Positions 22,056 to 30,035 of a stretch of DNA of 64,000 bases are shown here, one piece after another. The notes beneath the pieces are model-generated. The model worked only from the letters and a program-made list of their open reading frames with translations, made no database searches and was not told the origin of the DNA. The position numbers and the translations under genes were made by a program. The stretch is from contig WGNB01000027.1 in NCBI GenBank assembly GCA_016124795.1, positions 1 through 64,000 of the forward strand, written 5' to 3'. The number at the start of each line of letters is the position of its first letter. Position 1 is the first letter of the stretch. Source of the DNA: Rhodopseudomonas sp. (GTDB taxonomy: Bacteria; Pseudomonadota; Alphaproteobacteria; Rhizobiales; Xanthobacteraceae).

Positions 22056-22063
22056 GGCACGAG

Positions 22064-22639
22064 ATGAACGATCTAGAGAAAACCCGGAAAATTGGCGGCG
22101 GTAACGGCGACCAGAAAACGCGCTTGATCCGGCCGACTGACGATCAGGAGACGGTCTTGGTCAACGCCCGCCGCGCTCCTCCCGGCGACGATCCGCCGAA
22201 GACGCGGTTGGTGCGCCGGCCGAGTTCCGAACCGGCTGCACCGGCGGTCGACGCGCCTGCCAAGGCGGCGGTCGTCGAAGACGACACCGACGATCGGTTG
22301 GTCGTCGGCTGGTTGGTGGTGACGGGCGGCCTTGGACGCGGCAAGTTCTCGCCGATCTTCGATGGCATGAATTCGGTCGGCCGCGGTGCCGATCAAGCGA
22401 CCAGGCTCGACTTCGGTGATGAAACCATCTCGCGCGAGGGACACGCCTTCATCACGTACGATTATGTCGCCCGCAAATTCTATATCCAGCATGGCGGGAA
22501 GTCGAACCTGGTGCGCGTCAATCAGGCGCCGGTGCTCCAGCCAACCGAATTGAAGCAGGGCGACGAGATCTCGCTCGGCAACACCGTTCTTCGCTTTGTG
22601 CCGTTCTGCGGCGAGAATTTCGATTGGCAGGATAAGTGA
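22064..22639 (+). CDS. soluble FHA domain protein with Thr motifs (FHA4)
   Basis: 191-residue cytoplasmic protein. The N-terminal 60 residues are disordered and carry four short Thr motifs of the form (K/E)T-x-x-(I/V): T7, T19, T30 and T47. The C-terminal FHA domain (about 85-185) is divergent: SVGRGADQ and ISREGHAF are kept, but the last Asn-Gly motif is not clear. The layout recalls FHA proteins that are phosphorylated on an N-terminal Thr and then bind themselves, such as GarA/OdhI. The ATG at 22064 follows GAGGCACGAG. It sits directly before the PP2C gene. Confidence 0.82.
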   Translation: MNDLEKTRKIGGGNGDQKTRLIRPTDDQETVLVNARRAPPGDDPPKTRLVRRPSSEPAAPAVDAPAKAAVVEDDTDDRLVVGWLVVTGGLGRGKFSPIFDGMNSVGRGADQATRLDFGDETISREGHAFITYDYVARKFYIQHGGKSNLVRVNQAPVLQPTELKQGDEISLGNTVLRFVPFCGENFDWQDK

Positions 22640-22645
22640 GTCAAC

Positions 22646-23458
22646 GTGAGCTCGCATGTGGAGTTTGCGCTCGCGCAAGGCCGGGGTGGGCGCGAGAACC
22701 AGGAAGATTTCTGCGCGGTCTGGGCTGACGGTAAAACGGTCGACGCCGAAAAGGACAATTTCTATTCCGGCCGGGTCAAGGGCGACTTGATCGCCGTTCT
22801 CTGCGATGGCATGGGCGGACACAATGCCGGCGAGGTTGCCTCGAAACTCGCCACGGTCACCTTTCTCGATGCCCTTAAAAGTTCGCATTCTGCCAAGGCC
22901 CCGGGGCCGACGCCGTCCGCCAGCTTGATCGATGCCTGTCAGGCGGCCAATGTCGCGATTGCCGGCAAGATCGACGCCGACGGGTCGCTGGACGGGATGG
23001 GAACGACCCTGGTGGGTGTCCGCCTGGTGCAGTCGAAACTGAGCTGGGTCAGCGTCGGCGATAGTGCGCTTTATCTCTACCGGCGCGGCACCATCACTCA
23101 ACTCAATGCCGACCATTCGATGCGGCCGGTGATTGCCCAGATGGTCGCGACCAAAATCATTTCGGCTGACGAGGCGGCTCGCCATCCGGACCGCAATGCC
23201 CTGCGGTCGGCGCTGTGTGGCGATCGTCTCAGCCTGATCGACGGCGACGGCCTGCCGATGAATCTCCAGAAAGGCGATGTCGTGCTGGTCGCGTCCGACG
23301 GCATCGAGACATTGCCGGCGTCGACTTTGCGCGCCTTTCTCAAGCCGCGCCTGTTCTGGAGCGTAGCGAAGGCGGCGCGCCGTATCGTGTCGGCTTGTCT
23401 TAAAGCCGGCGGCAAGAGCCAGGACAACACTACGGTCATCCTGCTGAGAATCAGGTGA
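22646..23458 (+). CDS. PP2C family Ser/Thr phosphatase
   Basis: Metal-dependent protein phosphatase, 270 residues, predicted to reverse the action of the neighbouring kinases. Motifs in order: RENQEDF (metal Asp) near 17, LCDGMGGHNAGE near 52, GMGTTLVGV near 115, VGDSALYLYR near 135, ASDGI near 215 and SQDNTTVIL near the end. All metal-binding aspartates are present. GTG start at 22646, 6 bp after FHA4. A kinase/FHA/PP2C set in one cluster is a classic phospho-switch arrangement. Confidence 0.93.
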   Translation: MSSHVEFALAQGRGGRENQEDFCAVWADGKTVDAEKDNFYSGRVKGDLIAVLCDGMGGHNAGEVASKLATVTFLDALKSSHSAKAPGPTPSASLIDACQAANVAIAGKIDADGSLDGMGTTLVGVRLVQSKLSWVSVGDSALYLYRRGTITQLNADHSMRPVIAQMVATKIISADEAARHPDRNALRSALCGDRLSLIDGDGLPMNLQKGDVVLVASDGIETLPASTLRAFLKPRLFWSVAKAARRIVSACLKAGGKSQDNTTVILLRIR

Positions 23459-23462
23459 TGTC

Positions 23463-24197
23463 ATGACCGTGTGGCGGATTCTGATCGTAACGCTGCTCCT
23501 GCTGTCTACGGTCGGCAGGTCGTCGGCGCAGATCGATCTCGACGAGATCGAAACGGCGACCGGTCGCACCATGATCGAGCAAATGAAGAAGGCTGCCGGC
23601 GAGTGTAAAAGCGATTTTATCGCCGCGCTCGATGCGAAATTGTTCGGCGCTCTAATGGCACGCAAGGTCATCGCCAGGTCGCCCGAGGTCTACATTTTTA
23701 ACACAGCCAAAATTAATGCTTTCGCCGTGCCGTCCGGCAAGATTGTCGTAACGGCGGCATTGCTGGCGACGCTGCGGTCGAGTGATGAATACGCTGCGGT
23801 CATGTTGCATGAACTCGGTCACGTCGTGCTCGGTCACAACCGCAAGAACATGATCGTCGAAGCGGCTCGTTCGCTATTGTTCGGCAGCGACGCCATCAAG
23901 TTGCCGGTCATGTTGGCGCGGTTGAAATATTCGCGGACCCAGGAAGAGGAAGCCGACGAGTTCGCGGCGAAAGCGATGCTGAAGCTCGGCATTGCGCCGG
24001 CCAGTCTGGCCAACGCATTGCTGCGGATCAGCACCACCGCGTCGCTCAATGCCAAGTCCGATCTGTTCAGCACCCATCCGCTCACCAACGACCGGGTCAA
24101 GGTGCTCAACGGCTATCGTCGTGAAACGAAGGTCGCCGGTCCCGCTATTGTCTTTCCGGCATGGCGGGGCATCGATTTAACGTGCAAGCCGCTCTGA
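23463..24197 (+). CDS. exported M48 family metalloprotease
   Basis: 244-residue zinc protease with a signal peptide (ILIVTLLLLSTVGRSSAQ). The zinc site is HELGH near residue 118, and the third ligand is the Glu in EEEADEFA near 160; NAFAVPSGKIVVTAALL is the usual M48 substrate-strand region. It resembles BepA/LoiP-type periplasmic quality-control proteases without the TPR part. It starts 4 bp after the PP2C gene and precedes STK3, so it is likely part of the same operon. It may process an envelope component in response to the pathway; this is inference. Confidence 0.9.
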   Translation: MTVWRILIVTLLLLSTVGRSSAQIDLDEIETATGRTMIEQMKKAAGECKSDFIAALDAKLFGALMARKVIARSPEVYIFNTAKINAFAVPSGKIVVTAALLATLRSSDEYAAVMLHELGHVVLGHNRKNMIVEAARSLLFGSDAIKLPVMLARLKYSRTQEEEADEFAAKAMLKLGIAPASLANALLRISTTASLNAKSDLFSTHPLTNDRVKVLNGYRRETKVAGPAIVFPAWRGIDLTCKPL

Positions 24198-24227
24198 CGG
24201 TTTCATTTGCGGAAGGGTTGAGGTCCG

Positions 24228-26357
24228 ATGCTGGAGCCCGGCGCCAAGATCATGCAGTACCGGATCGTCGAGGTTCTCGGCGCCGGCGGCTTCGGCATTA
24301 CATATCTGGCCGAAGACGAAATGCTGGGCAAGCGTTTCGCGATCAAGGAATACTTCCCGGAACAGTTCGCGTTGCGCAAAGGCGTTTCGGTCCATGCCCG
24401 GAGTGACAAGGTCGACGATTTCACCTGGGGCATGCAGCGTTTCCTCGAGGAGGCGCGCAGTCTGGCGCGGTTCAATCACGCCAACATTGTCGGCGTCAGC
24501 CAGATATTCGAAGCCAACAACACCGCTTATATCGTTCTGGAATATCAGGTCGGCCGCAGTCTGAAGGCGTGGCTGGCGGAGAACAGCGGCAGTCCGTCGC
24601 AGGAGCAACTGGATGGTATCGTCGCGCCTTTGCTGGATGCATTGGAGCTGATTCATCGCAACGATATGCTCCATCGCGACCTGGCGCCGGACAATATCTA
24701 TATTCGCGAGGATGGCAGCCCGGTCATTCTCGATTTCGGTTCGGCGCGGGAAGCCATCGCGGCACGCAGCAAGACGATATCGGCGATCGTGAAATCCGGT
24801 TATTCGCCGGCCGAACAATACTCGACTCGCGGCAGCGGTCAGGGTCCGTGGTCCGACGTCTATGCGCTGGCGGCGACATTGTATCTGTGTGTGACCGGCA
24901 AGACGCCGGAGGAAGCCACCGAGCGACTGATCGCGGATGAGATCGTACCGGCCGCAGAAGTGGCCCAAGGTCGTTACCGCAAGACTTTCCTTGATGCGAT
25001 CGACTGGGGCCTGCGGCTTATCCCCAAGAACCGCCCGCAGTCGATTGCCGAATGGCGGGCCGCGCTGTTGCAGGATGGCGGCGTGCCGGCCATCGGAGAC
25101 AATCCGACGACCGTGCCGGCTTCGCTGACGGCGTCGCCTGTGGTGGTCGCGCCGGCGCGGGCGGCGATGACGGCGCGGCGCAAACGGCAACTGGCCGCTC
25201 TGGCGGCGGTTTTTGTCGCGGCGATTGCCCTCGGCCTTCACCAGTTCCGGGATCGCATTGGTGGCCCGACGACGGTGACCGCAGAGCGACCGGCCGTTTC
25301 CACGGCAACGCTGGATAACGCGCCGCCGGCAACGCCGGCTTCGACGTCTCAGGCCGGATCGCCATCCGATCCGACCGCACGTCCATCGGCGCAACCGGCG
25401 CCGCCATCGCCGTCCACCGAGCCTGTCAAAGTCGAGCGGGATGCCCAGACCGCCGCCTATCAGGCCGCCTTGCAGTTGATCAAAGCGCTGCCGACCGTCG
25501 AGTTGTGTCAGAAATCGCTCGATGGTGAGCAGTGGAGCACCGCGCCGCTGATGAGTCACCATGTCGAAGAAGCGCAGCGTCGCGGCTTAACGCCAGGCGC
25601 CTGTAAGCGCGCGATTGCCGCGGCTGACGCGGCGGCGGCGGCGCGGGCTTTGCTGGTCAAAAAGCTGTGTCAGTTGGCGCTGAATAGCGCGGCGAACGAC
25701 TGGGATGGCAACGTCGCTACCGAGGCTTATGTTGTCGAGGCCAAGCGCCGCGGACTGTCGGTTGCGGATTGCCGCGAAGTTACGGTTGTCGCGGTTGCGC
25801 CGCCGCCATCATCTCCGTCGCCAGCTGAGCCGAGCCCGCCGCCGCCTGACGCAGGACCCGCGGCCGAACCGACCGTCCCGGCGCCGCCACCCGGCAGTGG
25901 CACGATCGTTCTCAACATGGATAAGCCGTTGGCGCAGGCCTTCAACTGGACGATCGGCTACAATCAGTCGTTACGCGGTTGCATCGCTTCGGTAACATTC
26001 CAGGATCAAACGACGATGTGGGCCGGCTACACCGGGGCGAGCGATACCCCCTTTATCGCGGCGTCCAATCCGAAGTGGGAATCGATACAGGTCGGTGGCT
26101 ATTACAATCTCGTCATCGATCTCGGCAACGACATCAAGGTGCCGACGACGTTCGGCGGAGTTCGGGCCTTCAACGGCAATGGCGTCTATCGTGGCGATCT
26201 GAGCCGGAGTTTTCTCGAAAGCTTCGCCGTCGCCGAGCAGTTGGGGCTTTATCTGAATGGCCAGCCGATGACGGTCTTGTCGCTGGCACATTTCACCGAC
26301 GCCAAGGAGAAGCTCAATGCCTGTCGGGAGGCGTCCCGGCGCGGCATAAAATATTAG
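24228..26357 (+). CDS. membrane Ser/Thr protein kinase (STK3)
   Basis: Hanks-type kinase, 709 residues, third paralogue in the cluster. Kinase domain about 7-275: GAGGFGITYLAED, FAIKEYFP, HRDLAPDN near 149, DFGSAR and YSPAEQYST. As in the other two, the catalytic-loop Lys is Ala. A membrane segment lies at about 319-338, followed by a Pro/Ala/Ser-rich stretch. The outer part has two repeats (about 415-470 and 485-530) with a leucine-cysteine pair, a conserved EA(Q/K)RRGL(T/S) motif and a second Cys, then a beta-rich domain of about 150 residues with Cys in SLRGCIASV and LNACREA. No ligand can be assigned. Confidence 0.89.
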   Translation: MLEPGAKIMQYRIVEVLGAGGFGITYLAEDEMLGKRFAIKEYFPEQFALRKGVSVHARSDKVDDFTWGMQRFLEEARSLARFNHANIVGVSQIFEANNTAYIVLEYQVGRSLKAWLAENSGSPSQEQLDGIVAPLLDALELIHRNDMLHRDLAPDNIYIREDGSPVILDFGSAREAIAARSKTISAIVKSGYSPAEQYSTRGSGQGPWSDVYALAATLYLCVTGKTPEEATERLIADEIVPAAEVAQGRYRKTFLDAIDWGLRLIPKNRPQSIAEWRAALLQDGGVPAIGDNPTTVPASLTASPVVVAPARAAMTARRKRQLAALAAVFVAAIALGLHQFRDRIGGPTTVTAERPAVSTATLDNAPPATPASTSQAGSPSDPTARPSAQPAPPSPSTEPVKVERDAQTAAYQAALQLIKALPTVELCQKSLDGEQWSTAPLMSHHVEEAQRRGLTPGACKRAIAAADAAAAARALLVKKLCQLALNSAANDWDGNVATEAYVVEAKRRGLSVADCREVTVVAVAPPPSSPSPAEPSPPPPDAGPAAEPTVPAPPPGSGTIVLNMDKPLAQAFNWTIGYNQSLRGCIASVTFQDQTTMWAGYTGASDTPFIAASNPKWESIQVGGYYNLVIDLGNDIKVPTTFGGVRAFNGNGVYRGDLSRSFLESFAVAEQLGLYLNGQPMTVLSLAHFTDAKEKLNACREASRRGIKY

Positions 26358-26383
26358 CGCCAGCCTTGGTATCGTATCGCGCG

Positions 26384-27952
26384 TTACTGCGAGACCAGTC
26401 TTAAGGCAGGGCTTTGGCGGGTCGTCGGCCGGCCGGTGTCGTTGGCGACGATTGAATTGACGAACGTCACCTGCGAGCGGGTGACGGCGATGTCGGTGCC
26501 GGTGCTGGTGCGGCGATGGCCGCATTGCCGATGCATGGCGTAGCCCAGCTTGCGATCCTGGTTCTGCTCATAGAGCGTATTGAAAACCCGGTCTTCCAGA
26601 ACGAGTCCGGCGCGGACGCAAAGAAAGAAACCGTCGCCGATTTTCCGGAGCGTGGCATCGGTCTCGGCCTTGTTGCGGCAGATCACGATGCCGAGCGAGG
26701 CAAAGCCGCCATCGAACCGGAAGAAGGCGTCGACGGCGCTGTGCATGGTGTCGGCGATGTCGTGCGCGCTGGCGAATTCCGCCAATATTGTCAACGTCAA
26801 TGGCCCACGACCGCCGAAGCGGCTGTTCAGGATGCACTGCGGTTCGGGCGCGGCGGAGCGGCCGGCCTTGCGGGCTTCGCGCTGGGCCGGATTGTCCAGC
26901 ATGTTCGGCGTTTGGTCGAGGGTCGAGCCGGCATTGGCGGTCGCCATGTTTCTCGTGCCGACGGCAGGCCCGCGATAGGGGGCGAGCCATCGCGTGACCA
27001 GCAGCCGCTGGCTGGCGACAAGCGACCAGGCGGCATCGAGCAGATGGCCGGCCGGCAACGTCGGGAATTCCTGGCAGAGATTGTTCCAGGTCTTCAGCAG
27101 TTCGTGCGCCACCGGTGTGCGGGCGAAATACAGGAAGTTGGTCGAGAACGTGCCGTCCGGCGTCAGCGTGGCGGCAAAGTCGACGTTCGACAGGTTGATC
27201 GCGAGTGCGGGCGGCATACCGGTCGAACTCGGATCGAGCCAGAGCAAAGGTTTCTCGCTGCGGTCCCAGGCCGCGAGGAGGGTCTTGCTGCGTAGATCCG
27301 GCTTGCGCTCATAGGCGACATAGAAGTCGTGCCGTTCGATACTGTGGGAGATCTTCAACGCGGCCAGCGCTTGTTCTAACATGACGGCGGTTTCGTCTTC
27401 CGCCGTGCCCTCCTGGACCGAGGACACCAGATGGGCCTGAAGGATCGACCGGCAATTGTTGACCGGCCTGACCGGCTGCGGGCCGCCCCACCAGATCTGA
27501 TGCGGCGAGGTGGGCGCGCAGGCGCCGATCATGCCGTGGCGATGCAATTTCGATTTGAGGAAGTCGAAGGCCGGGTTCTCGCTTTGCGGAATGACGACGA
27601 TGGCCGTCGTCGGCAGCGACCGGCAGAAGCCTTCGACCTGTAGCAGCCGCGGCGGTTCGTCGATGATGACTACATCGCCGTGACCGAAGCCGTTGTCGTC
27701 ATCCCAGGCGGTGACGCTGCTGGCGTCGCCGAGAATCTGGGCCAGCCGATCGCGCTGGTCGGCGCCAATTCTCAATTGGCGGCGGGCGAAAAGGGTCTTC
27801 AATTTATCTTGCATGAGCCGCTGATCGATTTGTGTCGTGAAGAACCGGACATTGACGCAATCGAACAAGCCGGAACCGGCTTTAGGCGCGACGAGCGGCC
27901 GGAGAAAGCGGTGCGGCGGTCTATCCGGCAAATCGGCCGGATAGTCTTTCAA
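26384..27952 (-). CDS. glycosyltransferase-like protein of unknown specificity
   Basis: Up to 522 residues, not firmly recognised. The centre (about 220-330) looks like a GT-A nucleotide-diphospho-sugar transferase: KPLLWLDPSSTGMPP can play the role of the metal-binding acidic motif, and STNFLYFARTPVAHELLKTW followed by LLDAAWSLVA matches the layout of that group. N- and C-terminal regions are unassigned. The start is uncertain: the TTG at 27952 is the first start in the frame, while an ATG at 27814 would shorten it by 46 residues; neither has a clear ribosome binding site. It lies between the kinase cluster and the flagellin region, on the opposite strand from both, and could modify flagellin or a surface polysaccharide. 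Confidence 0.55.
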   Translation of the reverse strand: MKDYPADLPDRPPHRFLRPLVAPKAGSGLFDCVNVRFFTTQIDQRLMQDKLKTLFARRQLRIGADQRDRLAQILGDASSVTAWDDDNGFGHGDVVIIDEPPRLLQVEGFCRSLPTTAIVVIPQSENPAFDFLKSKLHRHGMIGACAPTSPHQIWWGGPQPVRPVNNCRSILQAHLVSSVQEGTAEDETAVMLEQALAALKISHSIERHDFYVAYERKPDLRSKTLLAAWDRSEKPLLWLDPSSTGMPPALAINLSNVDFAATLTPDGTFSTNFLYFARTPVAHELLKTWNNLCQEFPTLPAGHLLDAAWSLVASQRLLVTRWLAPYRGPAVGTRNMATANAGSTLDQTPNMLDNPAQREARKAGRSAAPEPQCILNSRFGGRGPLTLTILAEFASAHDIADTMHSAVDAFFRFDGGFASLGIVICRNKAETDATLRKIGDGFFLCVRAGLVLEDRVFNTLYEQNQDRKLGYAMHRQCGHRRTSTGTDIAVTRSQVTFVNSIVANDTGRPTTRQSPALRLVSQ

Positions 27953-28078
27953 CGACGGGTCGGGAAAAATCAGGCGCGGTTTCTCGGGAGGCGCGCACCG
28001 CGCAGGGCAATGGGTTTCGCTGCGAAAATGGATGCGGGTTATGCGCGGCGCGAGCGCCCCGTTTCGTGTAATCGTTCA

Positions 28079-28321
28079 TTTACCATAACGGCCAAAATCG
28101 AAGTTTAGAGCTCTGGAATATAAGTAATAAATATATCAGTACTTGAAATATTGAATTTAATACATCAGATAGGCAAAAAATTCCCAGTACTAGGAAATAA
28201 ATACCTACACTTCGGACGATATATATTCAAGAGCTTCATTTTTCTCCGACCGGAATTCTTGGCGAGGTCGTTTAACGACTGAAAGCCCCGACGACATTGG
28301 GGTGCCTGCCCGGAGACGCAT
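28079..28321. promoter_or_regulatory. AT-rich control region before the sigma factor
   Basis: About 240 bases without a gene. The stretch 28080-28250 is strikingly AT-rich against its GC-rich surroundings. It contains AGTACT twice (28138-28143 and inside 28181-28196, where TTCCCAGTACTAGGAA is nearly palindromic). It probably carries the promoter of the sigma-factor gene and possibly of the minus-strand gene. Confidence 0.4.
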
Positions 28322-29005
28322 ATGACGCAAGCTTGTATAACCTGGGCTCCGAATATGCCGCATGGGACGAAGGCTGCGGTTGTTGGCGCTAAAGGAGTTT
28401 CGTCGGGGGCATTAGGGCGTTCAAAGGAGGCGTCCCTGACGACAGTATCTGACGACGCGCTCCTGGACCGGATTGCCGCCAATGACGAGGCCGCCTTCCG
28501 TCTGCTGGTCGAGCGCCATATCGATCGCGCCTACGGTCTCGCGTTGCGGATCATGAATAACCGGGCCGACGCCGAGGATATCGTTCAGGAGACCTTGCTC
28601 AAGATCTGGACGCATCGCGGCCAGTGGGAAGGCGGTCGCGCCAAGTTTTCGACCTGGCTTTATCGCGTCGTCACCAATCGGTGCATCGATATCAAGCGGC
28701 GGCCGCGCAACGAGGATATCGAGCAGGTGCCGGATGTCGCCGACGACAAGCCGCTGGCGATCGCGGAAATCGAGCGCCACGAGGTCAACAGCCTGCTGGA
28801 AGCGGCGATGGCCCGGCTTCCCGATCAGCAGCGCATCGCGCTGATCTTTTCCTACAACGAGAATTTGAACAACAGCGAGATCGCCGAAGTGATGCAGACC
28901 AGCGTCGCCGCGGTCGAATCGCTGCTCAAGCGCGGACGGCAGAAGTTGCGCGAATTGCTGCGTCGTTCCGAAAAGGACATTCGCGGGTCGTTTACCGACG
29001 ATTAG
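28322..29005 (+). CDS. ECF-type RNA polymerase sigma factor
   Basis: 227-residue sigma-70 family protein with only regions 2 and 4. Region 2 is at about 55-120 (AFRLLVERHIDRAYGLALRI, DAEDIVQETLLKIW, FSTWLYRVVTNRCID) and region 4 at about 158-215 (LPDQQRIALIFSYNENLNNSEIAEVM, SLLKRGRQKLRE). The ATG at 28322 has GGAG six bases upstream; a CTG at 28436 with a strong GGAGG is an alternative that would remove a disordered N-terminal tail. No anti-sigma gene is adjacent; a likely partner pair lies at 32256-33178, beyond flagellin, fliD and fliS. Confidence 0.9.
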   Translation: MTQACITWAPNMPHGTKAAVVGAKGVSSGALGRSKEASLTTVSDDALLDRIAANDEAAFRLLVERHIDRAYGLALRIMNNRADAEDIVQETLLKIWTHRGQWEGGRAKFSTWLYRVVTNRCIDIKRRPRNEDIEQVPDVADDKPLAIAEIERHEVNSLLEAAMARLPDQQRIALIFSYNENLNNSEIAEVMQTSVAAVESLLKRGRQKLRELLRRSEKDIRGSFTDD

Positions 29006-29149
29006 TCATAAGCCCGCGGCCTGAAAAAACACCGCCCGCTGTTGCGGTCCGCTCCGTTGAAGGAAGCAGACGCCGATTGGTCGACGTTTACTCGGTCCCC
29101 TGCGTGACGCGGGACAGGGCCTAGTATCAAACCAGGAGGGATTGCTTCT

Positions 29150-29974
29150 ATGCCCGTTATTGGCACGAATACCGCGGCGAACTCCGCCGTTCGTTACCTG
29201 AACCAGAACGCCGCGCAGGAATCGTCTTCGTTGGCCAAGATCGCTAGCGGCTCGCGCATCAACAAGGCATCCGATGACGCCGCCGGTCTCGCGATCGCGA
29301 CCAAGATCGGTTCGGACATCACTGCACTCCAGCAGGCCGCGACCAACTCGACGCAGGCCGTCTCGGTGCTGCAGACCGCCGACGGCGGCGCTTCCAGCAT
29401 CAGCGACATCCTGACCCGTATGAAGGCGCTGGCGTCGCAATCGTCGTCCGGCACGGTGACCGATACCGAGCGCACGTATCTGAACGACGAATTCTCGCAG
29501 CTGGTGGACGAAATCGACGGCACCGCTTCCGCCACTCGTTATAACGGCGTCAGTCTGCTCGACGGCACCAGCGCCTTCTCGTCCGGCACCGACGTTCTGG
29601 TCGGTTCGGATTCGTCTGACACCATCACGTTGAAGCTCGACGATCTGAGCTCGGCGACGCTTGGCGTCTCTTCGCTCGACGTCAGCAGCCAGTCGGCCGC
29701 GACGTCCGCGATCGACACCATCGATACCGCGATCAGCTCGGTGTCGTCGGCGCGCGCCAAGATCGGCGCTATGGAATCGCGCTTCGAATATCGCAGCGAC
29801 TCGCTGTCGATCTCGCAGGAAAACCTCAGTTCGGCGAAGTCGGCGATTTCCGACGTCGACGTCGCCAGCGAACAGGCTACGCTCTCGTCGGCCGAGGTCA
29901 AGACCCAGGCCGCCGTCGCCGCGGCGGCGCAGGCCAACCAGCTGCCACAGTATCTTCTCAGCCTTCTGAAGTAG
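29150..29974 (+). CDS. fliC: flagellin
   Basis: Filament subunit, 274 residues, at the short end of the family because the variable central domain is small. The N-terminal D0/D1 helices (NTAANSAVRYLNQN, IASGSRINKASDDAAGLAIA) and the C-terminal D0/D1 (RFEYRSDSLSISQENL, ISDVDVASEQA, ending LPQYLLSLLK) are typical. AGGAGGG lies before the ATG. A 12-bp GC hairpin follows the stop, then fliD. Export is by the flagellar type III system, and FliS (31739) should be its chaperone. Confidence 0.95.
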   Translation: MPVIGTNTAANSAVRYLNQNAAQESSSLAKIASGSRINKASDDAAGLAIATKIGSDITALQQAATNSTQAVSVLQTADGGASSISDILTRMKALASQSSSGTVTDTERTYLNDEFSQLVDEIDGTASATRYNGVSLLDGTSAFSSGTDVLVGSDSSDTITLKLDDLSSATLGVSSLDVSSQSAATSAIDTIDTAISSVSSARAKIGAMESRFEYRSDSLSISQENLSSAKSAISDVDVASEQATLSSAEVKTQAAVAAAAQANQLPQYLLSLLK

Positions 29975-29986
29975 TTGAGAACCATG

Positions 29987-30014
29987 GGCGGGCCGGCACG
30001 GTTGCCGGCCCGCC
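29987..30014. terminator. strong hairpin between flagellin and fliD
   Basis: A perfect 12-bp stem (GGCGGGCCGGCA / TGCCGGCCCGCC) with a CGGT loop, starting 12 bp after the flagellin stop. There is only a weak T-rich tail (TTCGTT). It may protect the abundant flagellin mRNA 3' end and lower fliD expression, as a partial terminator. Confidence 0.65.
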
Positions 30015-30035
30015 TTCGTTGGCAGGGCGGGTAAA

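Noticed and set aside
13992..26357. Type VI secretion locus
   Set aside because: Kinase, phosphatase and FHA genes fit T6SS regulation, but none of the structural tss genes (sheath, Hcp, VgrG, ClpV, TssJLM) is in the window.
28436..29005. CTG start for the sigma factor
   Set aside because: GGAGG is well placed, but the ATG at 28322 also has a ribosome binding site and is the more usual start; kept only as an alternative.
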